From NCBI RefSeq assembly GCF_002269505.1, contig NZ_NQKQ01000003.1, positions 212,517 through 276,516 on the forward strand: a stretch of 64,000 nucleotides of DNA. The letters run 5' to 3'. The notes under the pieces were generated by a model. That model was not told where the DNA came from. It did no database searches and saw only the letters and a list, made by a program, of their open reading frames with translations. A program made the position numbers and the translations under genes. This document shows, in pieces, positions 17,974-27,517 of the stretch. How positions within the stretch are numbered: position 1 is the first letter of the stretch; each line of letters begins with the position of its first letter. The stretch is from Pseudomonas fragi. GTDB taxonomy: Bacteria; Pseudomonadota; Gammaproteobacteria; Pseudomonadales; Pseudomonadaceae.

Positions 17974-19836
17974 ATGAACGATTTCAACAACGCAACCCTG
18001 CTGTCCAGTGCCGAGCGCGGGGTAGTGCCGCGGGAGCAGACGCAGGCAACTCTCGATCTGCGGGCCGCTGCCAGCGCCCGGATCAAACCGGCTGATCGCT
18101 ACACCCTTGCCGATCGCCTTGAAGAGCAGGCCCTGCGCCACGGTGAACGGCCTTTTATCATTTACGGCGAGCAACGTTTGAGTTACGCCCGGATCAATGC
18201 CCGCGCCGACCGTTTGGCCCATGTCTTGTATGCCCGCGGCCTGCGCCCGGGTGATGTCTGCGCATTGGCCATGGAAAATCGCCCGGAGTTTTTCTGTTGC
18301 TGGTTCGCCCTGGCCAAACTCGGTGTAGTGGTCGGTTTCGTCAATACCCAGGTCAGTGGCCGGCCATTGGTGCACGCGCTACAGGCGATTGATGCCAAGG
18401 CCATGCTGGTCGGCGAAGAGGTACTGGGCAACGTCCTCGCCACTCAAGGCTTGCCGCCGGTGCCCTTGTGGCTGGTGGCGGATGCCGAGCAGCCATGGAC
18501 CGCAGACATGCCGTCACAGGTCGATACCGGACTGGCTCAAGCCCTGGTCACTGCCCCCGATACACCCTGGCCCCGTGAGCTGCGCGCCAACTTGAGGGCC
18601 GAAAGCCCGTGCCTGCTGATTTTCACCTCGGGCACCACAGGCCTGCCGAAAGCGGCGCGTTACAGCCACATGCGCTGGATGTCGACCGGCGACATCATGG
18701 AAATCACCCTGCAGACCACGACCCATGACGTGTTCTATTGCTGCCTGCCGCTATACCACGGTGCGGCGGCCACCTCGGTGACCTCCACGGCACTGAAAAC
18801 CGGCGCAGCCATTGTGGTGCGACGCAAGTTCAGTGTTCGCGAGTTCTGGGGCGACCTGCGCAAGCATCAGGTCAGCGTCTTCCAGTACATCGGCGAAATC
18901 TGCCGTTATCTGCTCAACCAGCCCGAAGTGGCCGGTGAGCGCGAGCACAGCCTGCGCTGCATGCTCGGCGCCGGGTTGACCCGCGAGACCTGGCAGAACT
19001 GGCTGCGTCGTTTCGGGCCGATTCAGGTGTTTGAAGGCTGGGGCTCCACCGAGTCCAATACCAACGTGGTCAACGTCGACAATTACCTCGGTGCTTGCGG
19101 CCGCGTGCCGTACTGGGAAAAGAGCAACCTGCGCCTGGTGCGCTATGACGTTGAAACCGACAGCCATCCACGGGACGAAAACGGCTTTTACCAGCTGTGC
19201 GAGACGGGCGAGGTGGGCGAAGCCCTGGGCTTTATCATCGATCATCCTGAGATCGGCGGCGGGCGTTTCGAGGGGTACACCTGCGCGCAAGCGACTGCCG
19301 GCAAGATTCGCCGCAATGTGTTCCGTGAGGGGGATGCCTACTGGTGCTCCGGAGACCTGCTGCGTTTTGATGAGGACGGCTATCTGTATTTTATCGACCG
19401 TATAGGCGACACCTTCCGCTGGAAGAGTGAAAACGTTTCAACCCTTGAGGTAGCCGCTGCGCTGGGTGATTTCGAGGGCCTAGAGCTGATCAATATTTAT
19501 GGTGTGCAAGTGCCCGGGCAGGAGGGACGCGCCGGCATGGCGGCGGTGTTGATGCAGCCGGCCCGGGACTTCGACCCCCAAGCCTTCTATGCCCTGACCG
19601 AGGCGCGCTTGCCGCGTTACGCTGCGCCGGTATTTGTGCGGGTATCGGCGGCGGCGGACCTGACCAGTACCTTCAAATTGCGCAAGGTTGACCTGCAGCG
19701 CCAGGGTTATGCCCCCGCAGCATTCAGCGACCCGCTGTTTATCCGCGATGACAGCAGCCGCAATTATGTGCCGTACAGCGCACAGGTGCTTGAGCGCATC
19801 GGCCTGGCCGCCTTTGTCGGTGATGCCGGCCAGTGA
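17974..19836 (+). CDS. Long/very-long-chain acyl-CoA synthetase (FATP/FadD6-like)
   Basis: A 620-residue ANL-superfamily ligase. The ATG at 17974 with GGAG 8 bases upstream is preferred over the upstream TTG. The P-loop is TSGTTGLPKAARYSH (about 219-233). The downstream signatures GWGSTESNTNV, YWCSGDLLRFDEDGYLYFIDRIGDTF and RWKSENVST are diagnostic of the very-long-chain/bile-acid/steroid-acid branch (SLC27-like). It would activate a bulky carboxylic acid with CoA using ATP. Neighbours are an acyl-CoA dehydrogenase upstream and a LuxR regulator and KshA-like oxygenase downstream, consistent with catabolism of a steroid- or terpenoid-like acid. Confidence 0.88.
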   Translation: MNDFNNATLLSSAERGVVPREQTQATLDLRAAASARIKPADRYTLADRLEEQALRHGERPFIIYGEQRLSYARINARADRLAHVLYARGLRPGDVCALAMENRPEFFCCWFALAKLGVVVGFVNTQVSGRPLVHALQAIDAKAMLVGEEVLGNVLATQGLPPVPLWLVADAEQPWTADMPSQVDTGLAQALVTAPDTPWPRELRANLRAESPCLLIFTSGTTGLPKAARYSHMRWMSTGDIMEITLQTTTHDVFYCCLPLYHGAAATSVTSTALKTGAAIVVRRKFSVREFWGDLRKHQVSVFQYIGEICRYLLNQPEVAGEREHSLRCMLGAGLTRETWQNWLRRFGPIQVFEGWGSTESNTNVVNVDNYLGACGRVPYWEKSNLRLVRYDVETDSHPRDENGFYQLCETGEVGEALGFIIDHPEIGGGRFEGYTCAQATAGKIRRNVFREGDAYWCSGDLLRFDEDGYLYFIDRIGDTFRWKSENVSTLEVAAALGDFEGLELINIYGVQVPGQEGRAGMAAVLMQPARDFDPQAFYALTEARLPRYAAPVFVRVSAAADLTSTFKLRKVDLQRQGYAPAAFSDPLFIRDDSSRNYVPYSAQVLERIGLAAFVGDAGQ

Positions 19837-19986
19837 CCGGACGGGCAAGCGGGGTAGGCCATTTGGACGATGCCCCGCGGGCCATGCACAGCGACTATCG
19901 GTGAACCTCAGTCAGCAGCGGTTGCGGGCACGGCATAACAATAAAAAACGGGCAGGGCCCAGGCAGTGTCCCGTGAGGAGAGGGCG

Positions 19987-21228
19987 ATGGATAATAGCGG
20001 TTTGAGTGTTCAGACCCTGGCAGACATGGGCTTGAATCTGACCGAGTATGACAGCCTCATCGGCGAGTTTTACGATGGCTCGCTGGACCCCAAGCTGATG
20101 GCCAAGACCCTGCGTCATGTGCGCAGCCTGTACCAGGCCAACTATGTCATCCTGATCTTGCGCGTCCCCGATCAGCCGGACCTGGGGCTGATGATAGTGG
20201 TCGGCGACATCGAGCGCGAAGGCGAGGTCAGTTACTGGGCCTACCCGCAAGCGGTCACGCCTTTCAACAACCCGCCAATGGACCAGGTGTTCACCGTCGA
20301 CGACCTGATGAGCGAAGAGCAGTGGACCCGCTCGGTTTACTTCAAGACCTATGGCACCGTTCATGACACCTACCACATCATGGGCGCTGACATTTCCACG
20401 CCTGATGGCGGCAAGCTGCGTTTTCGCATCACCCGACCAAAATCCGCCGCCAATTTCAACGCTAGCGAACGCACGCTGTGCGGCATGTTCATACCGCATC
20501 TGCGCCGTGCCATGCATGTGCACAACCTGATCGACCGCAGTGAATCGATGAGTGAACTGTACTCGCAGGCAATCAGCCGTTTATCGGTGGCCACCATCGT
20601 GCTGGATCAACAGGGCAAGGCTCTGAGCCTCAACCCGATGGCCAGCGAGCTGCTGGAGCAGGCAGATGGTCTCAAGCTGGTCGGCGGGCATCTTGAGGCG
20701 ACCTATCCCAGCGACAACCGCGAGCTGCAACGCCTGGTCCGCAACGCCTTTGCCGGTGACGGCAACAATGTGCAGCAAGGCACGGTGGCTGAAGCCATGT
20801 CGGTCTCCAGGCCCTCGGGGCAGATCAACCTGGGCGTGGTCGTCGAGGCCATTGCGACCCGGGACTGGGCCGAGGGCAAGGGCGCGCCAGGGGTAGTGGT
20901 GTATATCCGCGACGCTGTCGGGCGCTCGCTGGCCAGCGAAACCCTGACCAAACAACTGTTCAACCTGACACGGGCTGAAACTGCGCTGGCAATGGAGCTG
21001 GCCAATGGTCTGTCGCTGGAAGAAGCCGCCGAGGCGTTGAATGTGCGCCGTAACACGGCAAGGGCGCATCTGCGCTCGATTTTCTCGAAGACCGGCGTAC
21101 GCCGCCAGACCGAACTGGTGCGCATCATCCTCAACAGTGTGGTTGCCCTGGGCAAACCCGGGCTGGCGATAGTGCCCGGCGCCAAGGCCAGCAGGAAAAA
21201 AACCGGATTGACGCAAAACAGCGCCTGA
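19987..21228 (+). CDS. LuxR-type transcriptional regulator
   Basis: A 413-residue regulator. The start at 19987 is chosen because GAGGAGAGGGC lies directly before it. The first 300 residues are a sensor region with PAS-like features (AISRLSVATIVLDQQGKALSLNP around residue 200). The C-terminal HTH is LuxR/GerE type: NLTRAETALAMELANGLSLE then EAAEALNVRRNTARAHLRSIF (about 325-385). It sits between the acyl-CoA synthetase and the Rieske oxygenase, so it probably controls this catabolic cluster; the ligand is unknown. It ends in a basic tail (KASRKKTG). Confidence 0.85.
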   Translation: MDNSGLSVQTLADMGLNLTEYDSLIGEFYDGSLDPKLMAKTLRHVRSLYQANYVILILRVPDQPDLGLMIVVGDIEREGEVSYWAYPQAVTPFNNPPMDQVFTVDDLMSEEQWTRSVYFKTYGTVHDTYHIMGADISTPDGGKLRFRITRPKSAANFNASERTLCGMFIPHLRRAMHVHNLIDRSESMSELYSQAISRLSVATIVLDQQGKALSLNPMASELLEQADGLKLVGGHLEATYPSDNRELQRLVRNAFAGDGNNVQQGTVAEAMSVSRPSGQINLGVVVEAIATRDWAEGKGAPGVVVYIRDAVGRSLASETLTKQLFNLTRAETALAMELANGLSLEEAAEALNVRRNTARAHLRSIFSKTGVRRQTELVRIILNSVVALGKPGLAIVPGAKASRKKTGLTQNSA

Positions 21229-21277
21229 AAGCAGGCATTGTTAGTCCATGCGGAGGATGAAGGCGGCAGCGGGTTCG

Positions 21278-21314
21278 GTGAAAATCCAGCGGGTACAGGA
21301 CCGGGGATTTTCAC
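21278..21314. promoter_or_regulatory. 10-bp-arm inverted repeat in the leader of the Rieske oxygenase gene
   Basis: GTGAAAATCC (21278-21287) and GGATTTTCAC (21305-21314) are perfect reverse complements separated by 17 bases. The right arm ends 15 bases before the ATG at 21330 and abuts the GAGG ribosome site. It could be a hairpin limiting translation or a two-site operator for the adjacent LuxR-type regulator. Confidence 0.5.
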
Positions 21315-21329
21315 ACGAGGACAATAACA

Positions 21330-22367
21330 ATGACCAAACTCGCAGCAATCAACGTTGACAGTATTCTGGCCCCTCGCTTTGGCCGGGGCTGGCATTGCCT
21401 GGGTGATGCCGCTGACTACCGTGATGGTCAGCTTCACACGCTGAATGTTTTCGGCACACGCTTGCTGGCATTTGCCACGGCCAGCGGCCAGATCAGTGTT
21501 ATCGATGCCCATTGCCCGCACATGGGCGCTGACCTGTCGCAGGGCACCCTGGAAAACGACCGGGTAGTGTGCCCGTTTCACCATTGGCAATACGACGCCG
21601 CTGGCAAGTGCGTCGAGATCCCGTATTGCAAGCGCATCCCGCCAAAAGCCAAGACCCGGCGCTGGTTGACCTGCGAAGAAAACAACCTGCTGTTCGTGTG
21701 GAACAACCCTGAGGGCAAGGCCCCGGCAGACAACGTGGTGATCCCCCATTTGCCGGAGCAGGACAGCGACGAATGGCTGCATGACTGGCACATGGACAAG
21801 CTGATCATCGAGACCAACCCGCGGGAACTGGTCGACAATCTGGCCGATGCCCAGCACTTCGGCCCGGTGCATGGCACTCCGACCAAGTACTTTGCGAATA
21901 TTTTCGAGGGCCACATTGCCCAGCAGATTTTCCACGGTGACTCTGACCGGCTGGGCGGTGACCTGGTTGCCGAGTCTGCGTATTACGGCCCGGCGACGCA
22001 CTTCACGCGCATGCGCGCAGTATTCGAGGGCATGGAAATTCACTCGATCCTGCTCAATTGCCACGTACCGATCGACGCCAACAGTTTCGAGCTGCGTTTT
22101 GGCTGCATGGTGAAAAAGATTCCGGGCTGGAGCGAAGAACAGAGCAGGGCGCTGGCCCAGGATTACGTGCTGCGCAACCGCGATGCCTTCTATCAGGACG
22201 TGGTGATCTGGCAGCACAAGATCCGGGTCGACAAACCGGTGCTGGCTGAAGGTGATGGTCCGGTCTATCAACTGCGCGACTGGTACGCCCAGTTCTTTAT
22301 GGACGAAGACAGCATGCCGGCATCGATTGCCGAACGCAGCGAAATCATCACCGTCGACCACCGCTGA
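21330..22367 (+). CDS. Rieske non-haem iron oxygenase, KshA (3-ketosteroid 9-alpha-hydroxylase)-like
   Basis: A 345-residue oxygenase alpha subunit. The Rieske [2Fe-2S] ligands are C62-P-H64 and C81-P-F-H84. The mononuclear iron triad is D173, H176 and H181 (LADAQHFGPVHG), with the same spacing as in KshA. Other KshA-like stretches are RGWHCLG at the start, VFEGH-type IFEGHIAQQI, GPVYQLRDWYAQFF and the helix with IWQHKIRVDKP. KshA opens ring B of steroids; relatives hydroxylate or desaturate other sterols and terpenoids. No reductase (KshB) is encoded nearby, so electrons must come from elsewhere. An MFS transporter follows 23 bases later. Confidence 0.87.
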   Translation: MTKLAAINVDSILAPRFGRGWHCLGDAADYRDGQLHTLNVFGTRLLAFATASGQISVIDAHCPHMGADLSQGTLENDRVVCPFHHWQYDAAGKCVEIPYCKRIPPKAKTRRWLTCEENNLLFVWNNPEGKAPADNVVIPHLPEQDSDEWLHDWHMDKLIIETNPRELVDNLADAQHFGPVHGTPTKYFANIFEGHIAQQIFHGDSDRLGGDLVAESAYYGPATHFTRMRAVFEGMEIHSILLNCHVPIDANSFELRFGCMVKKIPGWSEEQSRALAQDYVLRNRDAFYQDVVIWQHKIRVDKPVLAEGDGPVYQLRDWYAQFFMDEDSMPASIAERSEIITVDHR

Positions 22368-22390
22368 TTCATCCCGGGCAGGAACGCGCA

Positions 22391-23578
22391 ATGAACATGA
22401 GTGGTCGTAAAACCTTGGCGATCATGCTGGCTGCCAGTTTCGCCTCGACCATTGGCGGTTTGCCGTTCAATACCTTGCCGATCCTGCTGGGTTCGATGGT
22501 CGACAGCCAGGGCTTGAGCGTCGAGCAGATCGGTTTGCTGGGCGCAGTCTGTTTTGCCGGTTACCTGCTGGGCACCCTGATGGCCGTGGTGCTGATCGAC
22601 CGCCTGAACTGGCGCTGGCTGACCCTGGGCTGCGCCACTGGCGCCGCTACGGCGTACTGGATGTCGTCATGGCTGCCCGCCACGGCGCAGTTGCCGCTGT
22701 GGGCATTGATCGGTTTTTTTGCCGCACTCATGACCTGCCTGGGCATGCGCATCATGGGCGAAATGGCCAACAAGGAGCGCGCCCTGGGCTTGCGCCTGGG
22801 CATTGAACTCGGCGTGGTGGCGGCCGTGTTGTTTGCTTTGCCATCGCTGGTAATCGCGTATTTCCACTACACCGGCGCCGTCGTGATGCTGGCAGCGATT
22901 ATCCTGCTGCTAAGCCTCAGTGCCCTGGCATTGCCCAGGCGAGAGGACTTTATCGACCAAAGCAGGCTGCCACAGGGTGGTTCGGTGCTGTCACGTTTTC
23001 AATTTCCGCCGGCGGCTTATGCGGCGCTGGGGTTTTTCTTCCTGTTTGGTGCCGGGCAAATCGGCCTGTGGGCATTCCTGGAACGTCTGGGCCATGGCCT
23101 GGCCTTGCAGCCGACCGAACTGGGTATCGTTTTTGCCGTATTGAAGCTGCTAGGTGGCGCGGCGGCGCTGATCCTGGCTGCGATCGGTGACCGCCTGGGC
23201 GTACGCGCACCGCATATCATCGTCATGCTGGTGCTGGGCACCGGGCTGTTATTGCTGGGCAATGCCGAGGGCTTTGTGATGTACGCCGCGGGCGCATGGA
23301 TCTGGGAGGTGGGTTTTACCTGGGGCTGTGTGTATCAGACCGCTGCAATTGCGCGGCTGGATCCTAGTGGTCGCTCGATCATGTTGATCCCCGGGGCGTT
23401 TGCCTTGAGCTCCATGGCCGGGCCGGCACTGGCCGGGCAACTGGTGGGTCAGGGTTACACGATGCTGTTGTCGATAGCCGCTGCTTGTGCGGTGATCCCG
23501 GTACTGGCGTTTACCTGTTTGCTGGCCCGACGCTTGAGTGGGGAGGGTGTAGAAGTCGAGCGGGTGGTAGCGGTGTGA
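22391..23578 (+). CDS. MFS transporter
   Basis: A 395-residue, 12-helix major facilitator protein. The loop between helices 2 and 3 (VVLIDRLNWRWL) is a degenerate form of the MFS G-x(3)-D-R-x-G-R-[RK] motif. The start codon has AGGA 7 bases upstream. It is tightly downstream of the KshA-like oxygenase and is the last gene of the catabolic run, so it probably moves the substrate or an intermediate across the inner membrane; direction cannot be told from sequence. Confidence 0.87.
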   Translation: MNMSGRKTLAIMLAASFASTIGGLPFNTLPILLGSMVDSQGLSVEQIGLLGAVCFAGYLLGTLMAVVLIDRLNWRWLTLGCATGAATAYWMSSWLPATAQLPLWALIGFFAALMTCLGMRIMGEMANKERALGLRLGIELGVVAAVLFALPSLVIAYFHYTGAVVMLAAIILLLSLSALALPRREDFIDQSRLPQGGSVLSRFQFPPAAYAALGFFFLFGAGQIGLWAFLERLGHGLALQPTELGIVFAVLKLLGGAAALILAAIGDRLGVRAPHIIVMLVLGTGLLLLGNAEGFVMYAAGAWIWEVGFTWGCVYQTAAIARLDPSGRSIMLIPGAFALSSMAGPALAGQLVGQGYTMLLSIAAACAVIPVLAFTCLLARRLSGEGVEVERVVAV

Positions 23579-23698
23579 TAATTGGTTGATTGCTGGTTGA
23601 CGGCTTTGGCCGCAACGGCTGTAAGCCTGTATTTGTCAGACCCGATAGCCCGCAATCAGGTTAGAGTGTTCATCAATTAATTAATCGTTATGTGAAGA

Positions 23699-24316
23699 AT
23701 GAATCGTGCGCTGTTTGTTGCTCTGGATGGGCCCAAGGGATCTGGCAAAACCACACTGCTGGAAGCCGTCACCAAAGCACTGAGGGCAGACAACAAAAAG
23801 GTCATCCGCCTTTGCGAGAAAAAAAGCGATCCCTGGCGAGGTGAAACAATGGCCCTCGTGAACAAACTCGTCAGAAATCCCGACCGGGAATTAGAGTTGC
23901 GGGTTTGTGAGCGCCTTGCTGAAAGCCGTAGCTGGATTTCCCGGCATGTATTGGCTAAACAGCCACCCGACAGCATCATCCTGATCGATCGCTGGTACCC
24001 CTCTGATGCCGCATTTCGCCGGATAGTCCCGTTTGCAGAGATTCTCCAGTTGAACATTGATCGCAACGTGCAAGTCCCGGACCTGCATGTCGGGGTTGTC
24101 ACCGCCCCTGAAATGTCATGGGCGAGGGCAGCGGCCCGATCGCGCGGGCTGAACAGTACGGTGATCCATAAGCTGGAAGAACATGTCGATTGTACCCGGG
24201 CGTTCGAGCGGGCGATTGCAGATCACGGCTGGGTTTTATGCCGTAATGAAGGAACAATCGAAGACGCAACGATGCAGGTGGTTTCACAGATCCATAAAGT
24301 CTTCAATGCCCCGTAA
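23699..24316 (+). CDS. Thymidylate kinase-like P-loop nucleotide kinase
   Basis: A 205-residue protein with a Walker A loop DGPKGSGKTTL (10-20) and a DRWYPSDAAFR segment that matches the DR-(Y/W)-x(2)-S substrate motif of dTMP kinases. The LID region is divergent (MSWARAAARSRGLNS). The housekeeping tmk normally sits beside holB elsewhere, so this is likely an accessory paralogue acting on a nucleotide or sugar-nucleotide precursor. It precedes, by a 546-base gap, an operon with glycosyltransferase and radical SAM genes; a shared role is possible but unproven. Confidence 0.7.
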   Translation: MNRALFVALDGPKGSGKTTLLEAVTKALRADNKKVIRLCEKKSDPWRGETMALVNKLVRNPDRELELRVCERLAESRSWISRHVLAKQPPDSIILIDRWYPSDAAFRRIVPFAEILQLNIDRNVQVPDLHVGVVTAPEMSWARAAARSRGLNSTVIHKLEEHVDCTRAFERAIADHGWVLCRNEGTIEDATMQVVSQIHKVFNAP

Positions 24317-24862
24317 ACACAGTTTGCCGCGCCGGTGTTGATACGGTTGAGAGAGGCTGTTGCGCGCAGATGCGCTGGTTTGTAGGAATTGTGGGATGGC
24401 TCTGTTAGTGAAAACGGATGAATTCATGTCATCTATGCCTCTTAATTAATACGGACGGTTCCAACAGATCCAGGACGCTGCCAAGGAAAACCGACTGACA
24501 GTGGCCTTGGCAACTGGCAAAGAGGCAGCCCAGTGCGGCTGCGTCGGCAGAGCCTGACGATTTGTCGATCACTCAGGCTTGAGTACCGACTCGATATCGG
24601 AAAAATCGAATTTGCTCGCTGCCGAACAGACGAGTATTTTCAATTAAACAAAGTGTTTATGGCGCTCTCCAAATACAAATACTGACATGACCAGCTGCGC
24701 GCTGCATCAAGCTTTGATGGCGGCGAATTAGGAAGTTTGCCACAACATTCACCTGCACTTTTCGTTGGGGCCGATCCTATATCAAAGAGCTACTGTTCTT
24801 TGAATTTGCTTGTTTGGTTCATGGCAAACAACGAAGGCTTGAGATATTGAAGGAGCAGGGGT
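24317..24862. other. 546-base gap, AT-richer, with a broken small ORF
   Basis: No standard gene is seen. The base composition falls here and stays lower through the glycosyltransferase gene, suggesting transferred DNA. On +, 24396-24557 is one reading frame interrupted only by a TAA at about codon 18, described separately. The last part (about 24780-24862) probably holds the promoter of the glycosyltransferase operon. An AAGGAG ribosome site lies 7 bases before its ATG. Confidence 0.5.
24396..24557 (+). pseudogene. Possible small gene with an in-frame stop
   Basis: The frame reads MALLVKTDEFMSSMPLN, a TAA stop, then YGRFQQIQDAAKENRL and a C-terminus AAQCGCVGRA before TGA. The part after the TAA has amphipathic, protein-like composition, so this may be a roughly 53-residue gene broken by one nonsense codon. 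It may also be a chance open frame: there is no clear ribosome site, and another frame is also long and open here. I do not recognise the protein. Confidence 0.25.
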
Positions 24863-27517
24863 ATGTATACTGGTGCTATTTTCATATCATTTGATGCCGT
24901 TGCTGTATCGGGCATAACTGTCGAGGCCTTGAAAGTGGCCAAGCGTCTTGGGCACAATGATATCAAGTGCTATCTTGATCTGGGCTATGACATCAAGGTC
25001 GACAAAGGTAACTTCAACAAACCCTATGGCGACGAACGAGACATTTATCGAAGTGTATTTACGCTCGTCCGAGTTGAAGGTATCGATTCACTTCCGAATT
25101 ACAGCGTGGGATTTATTACTCATGCGCATGACGTACTGATCGGCCAGAGAACTCCTGTTTCTCCCGAGCGTAGAGAGCAGCTACTGACCTTGATTCAGAA
25201 GTTGTCAGAGTCCCTGGCCTGGCGAATCATCAAGCTATGGGAATCATTGAGCATACGCTATGTGTTTGTTGAAAATGGAACACTTCCGGAAAATATTATT
25301 TATACAAAAGCGCTGTACCAGGCCATTGAAATATACGGAAAGAATCAGGGTCTGGGCAACTTCGTCATCTGGCGCGATCACGACTTGATGTGGAACAGTG
25401 AAAAAACGGTTATGAAGTATGGGGCAGAGCCTTATCCCCACGCGGTCAAACCGGTGCGCTCGCCTTATATCACGTATGTAACGCTCAATGAACATTTGAA
25501 AAACAGGCTTGAGCAATGGTGCGACCATCAGGTTAAAGTCGTGGTGCGCAAAAACACCTACGATTTCGATAGGCAGGGCGCCAAGGTTAATATCAGGAAC
25601 GGCCTGGGCATTCGAGAAAGTGATTTGGTGATTGCCCGGACCACACGCATCATTCCTCAAAAGCGACATGACCGGGATATCTGGCTGATCCATCGACTGA
25701 GCCTGCTTTTTGCTCGCAATGGCGGGGAGCGTAACGTGTATCTTGTGGTGGCGGGGGATCCACATGAGCACTCAGCCTACTTTTCCGAGTTGAATAAGCT
25801 TGCCAGACAGCTTCAAGTCATACACCTGGTAAAGTTTATCGGTTCGTTATCCCACGCTTGTATGCCCTCGAAAGAAAACACCATCACCATCGAGGATCTT
25901 TATGACGCCTGCGATCTGGTTTCCTTTCTAACGTCGTGGGGGTATGACAGTTACGGCAACCCGGTGGGAGAGGCCATCAGCAGCCAGCGTTGTTACATGA
26001 CGACCCGCTATGAATATTACCATGAGGTGTATGGTCAATACGGGTTTAAAGCGCCTGTTATGGATATTTCGCAAGCGAGTGACGGGCTGCCTGATGACAG
26101 GTTCGTCGAAGAGGTCTACCAATTACTGAATAATAAAAAGCTGGCGACGGAAATAGTCAGGCACAACTTCGAAATTGGTCGGCGTTTCCTTTCCAATAAT
26201 ATCGTCGATATACTGGGATTGAATGATGCCGGAGGTGTTATGCGTGACGCTATATTCGTGTCTGTCGTGTTGCCCGTCTATAACGAGTCTGACCGTATCG
26301 ATACTGTACTCGAATCTCTGTTCAGTCAAAGGACTCGGGACGGGCTGATCACCCATTCCACCTATGAACTGATCATCGTTGACAATAACTCCACCGATGA
26401 TTCGGTACAGAAAATCAACGCCTTCAAGGGGGATAACCCCTCTCTGGATATCCACGTCATACAGGAGCGCGTGCAAGGTGTTTCCTCTGCGCGAAAGCGA
26501 GGCATGGACTATGCCTCTGTACGTGCAACCCAGCGGGATCTGCGCCTGGGCACCCAAAGTAAACACTACATTGTATCCGCTGATGCCGACTGCACAGTCG
26601 ACACTTATTGGCTGCACGCGCTGATCGAGAAAATGATAGAGCAAGACGGTGACTTGGGTACCTGTAATTACTATTACAACGAAGACTCTTTTCATAAGCG
26701 TCCCAACTTGTTCAAAGAGATCCAGAAGACTTTGCGCTGTCGTGAGCTGTCGTTTTCGTTGTTCGGCGGTTTCCCGGATGGCAAGGGCTTTGCCGTGGAA
26801 CGAAGTTTCTACGATAAGGTGGGGGGTATCGAAATTTTCTATCAGCTACAAAACGGCCGCTTTGTAGAGCATCTCTCAGACGACTGGGATTTCGGTATTC
26901 GAGTCATTGCCTGGGGGGGCAAGCCGGTTTATGCCCATGAGTCGCGTATCGAAATCAACAGCCGCCGGGTAGACACCCTCCTCGACGAGGTGATCACAGG
27001 CAATGCCTATGGGCAGGACGGGATCATCATCATGAAGGATGTGCGTCCGGATGTAGAAAAGCAAACGCCCTCCCAATGCGACACCAACCCCGAACAGTCG
27101 CGCCAGGCCTGGAATTATTCGATCAAGGACTACGCCCCCAAGAACGTCGTTCTTCCCGCGTTACTCAACCCCCATATTCTGCTGGAAAACACGGCCGTGC
27201 GCCTGTTCTTCACAGGGCCTGTGGCTGACCGTCTTTACCAGCGTATTCATGAGATCAAAAATGAATCACGCATCATCGACTTCAAGCCCATACACGCTTA
27301 CAAGACTCCGGCCTATCGCCTCTATTTCGAATTTCGCGAGGAAATTTTCAGTGCGCTGCGCCGTGCAGTGGGTGAGGACATAGGTTTTCCTCCGCCCTTG
27401 CCTGATTGCTTCAATGATGTGAAAACCGAGGACTACGAACGGTTCGTCTACTACTTCTGTGAAGACCGCGAGTCTGGTGAAGCCCATAACTATTTTGCCA
27501 ATGGGGGTGTATTTTGA
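24863..27517 (+). CDS. Two-domain glycosyltransferase (GT4-like + GT2)
   Basis: An 884-residue protein. Residues 1-440 resemble a GT-B glycosyltransferase: TRIIPQKRHDRDIWLIHRL and a late YGNPVGEAISSQ stretch match the GT4 nucleotide-sugar site. Residues about 460-884 are a GT-A family 2 enzyme: VSVVLPVYNESDRI at the start, YELIIVDNNSTDDS, and the metal-binding DxD in SADADC near 572, followed by the acceptor-side DDWDFGIRV. Such fusions make two successive sugar transfers. Its stop shares one base with the start of a radical SAM gene, so they are coupled. GC content is visibly lower than in flanking genes. Acceptor and product are unknown. Confidence 0.85.
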   Translation: MYTGAIFISFDAVAVSGITVEALKVAKRLGHNDIKCYLDLGYDIKVDKGNFNKPYGDERDIYRSVFTLVRVEGIDSLPNYSVGFITHAHDVLIGQRTPVSPERREQLLTLIQKLSESLAWRIIKLWESLSIRYVFVENGTLPENIIYTKALYQAIEIYGKNQGLGNFVIWRDHDLMWNSEKTVMKYGAEPYPHAVKPVRSPYITYVTLNEHLKNRLEQWCDHQVKVVVRKNTYDFDRQGAKVNIRNGLGIRESDLVIARTTRIIPQKRHDRDIWLIHRLSLLFARNGGERNVYLVVAGDPHEHSAYFSELNKLARQLQVIHLVKFIGSLSHACMPSKENTITIEDLYDACDLVSFLTSWGYDSYGNPVGEAISSQRCYMTTRYEYYHEVYGQYGFKAPVMDISQASDGLPDDRFVEEVYQLLNNKKLATEIVRHNFEIGRRFLSNNIVDILGLNDAGGVMRDAIFVSVVLPVYNESDRIDTVLESLFSQRTRDGLITHSTYELIIVDNNSTDDSVQKINAFKGDNPSLDIHVIQERVQGVSSARKRGMDYASVRATQRDLRLGTQSKHYIVSADADCTVDTYWLHALIEKMIEQDGDLGTCNYYYNEDSFHKRPNLFKEIQKTLRCRELSFSLFGGFPDGKGFAVERSFYDKVGGIEIFYQLQNGRFVEHLSDDWDFGIRVIAWGGKPVYAHESRIEINSRRVDTLLDEVITGNAYGQDGIIIMKDVRPDVEKQTPSQCDTNPEQSRQAWNYSIKDYAPKNVVLPALLNPHILLENTAVRLFFTGPVADRLYQRIHEIKNESRIIDFKPIHAYKTPAYRLYFEFREEIFSALRRAVGEDIGFPPPLPDCFNDVKTEDYERFVYYFCEDRESGEAHNYFANGGVF

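Noticed and set aside
20703..22391. 562-codon open frame on -
   Set aside because: It is antisense to the LuxR regulator and Rieske oxygenase, both with clear domains.
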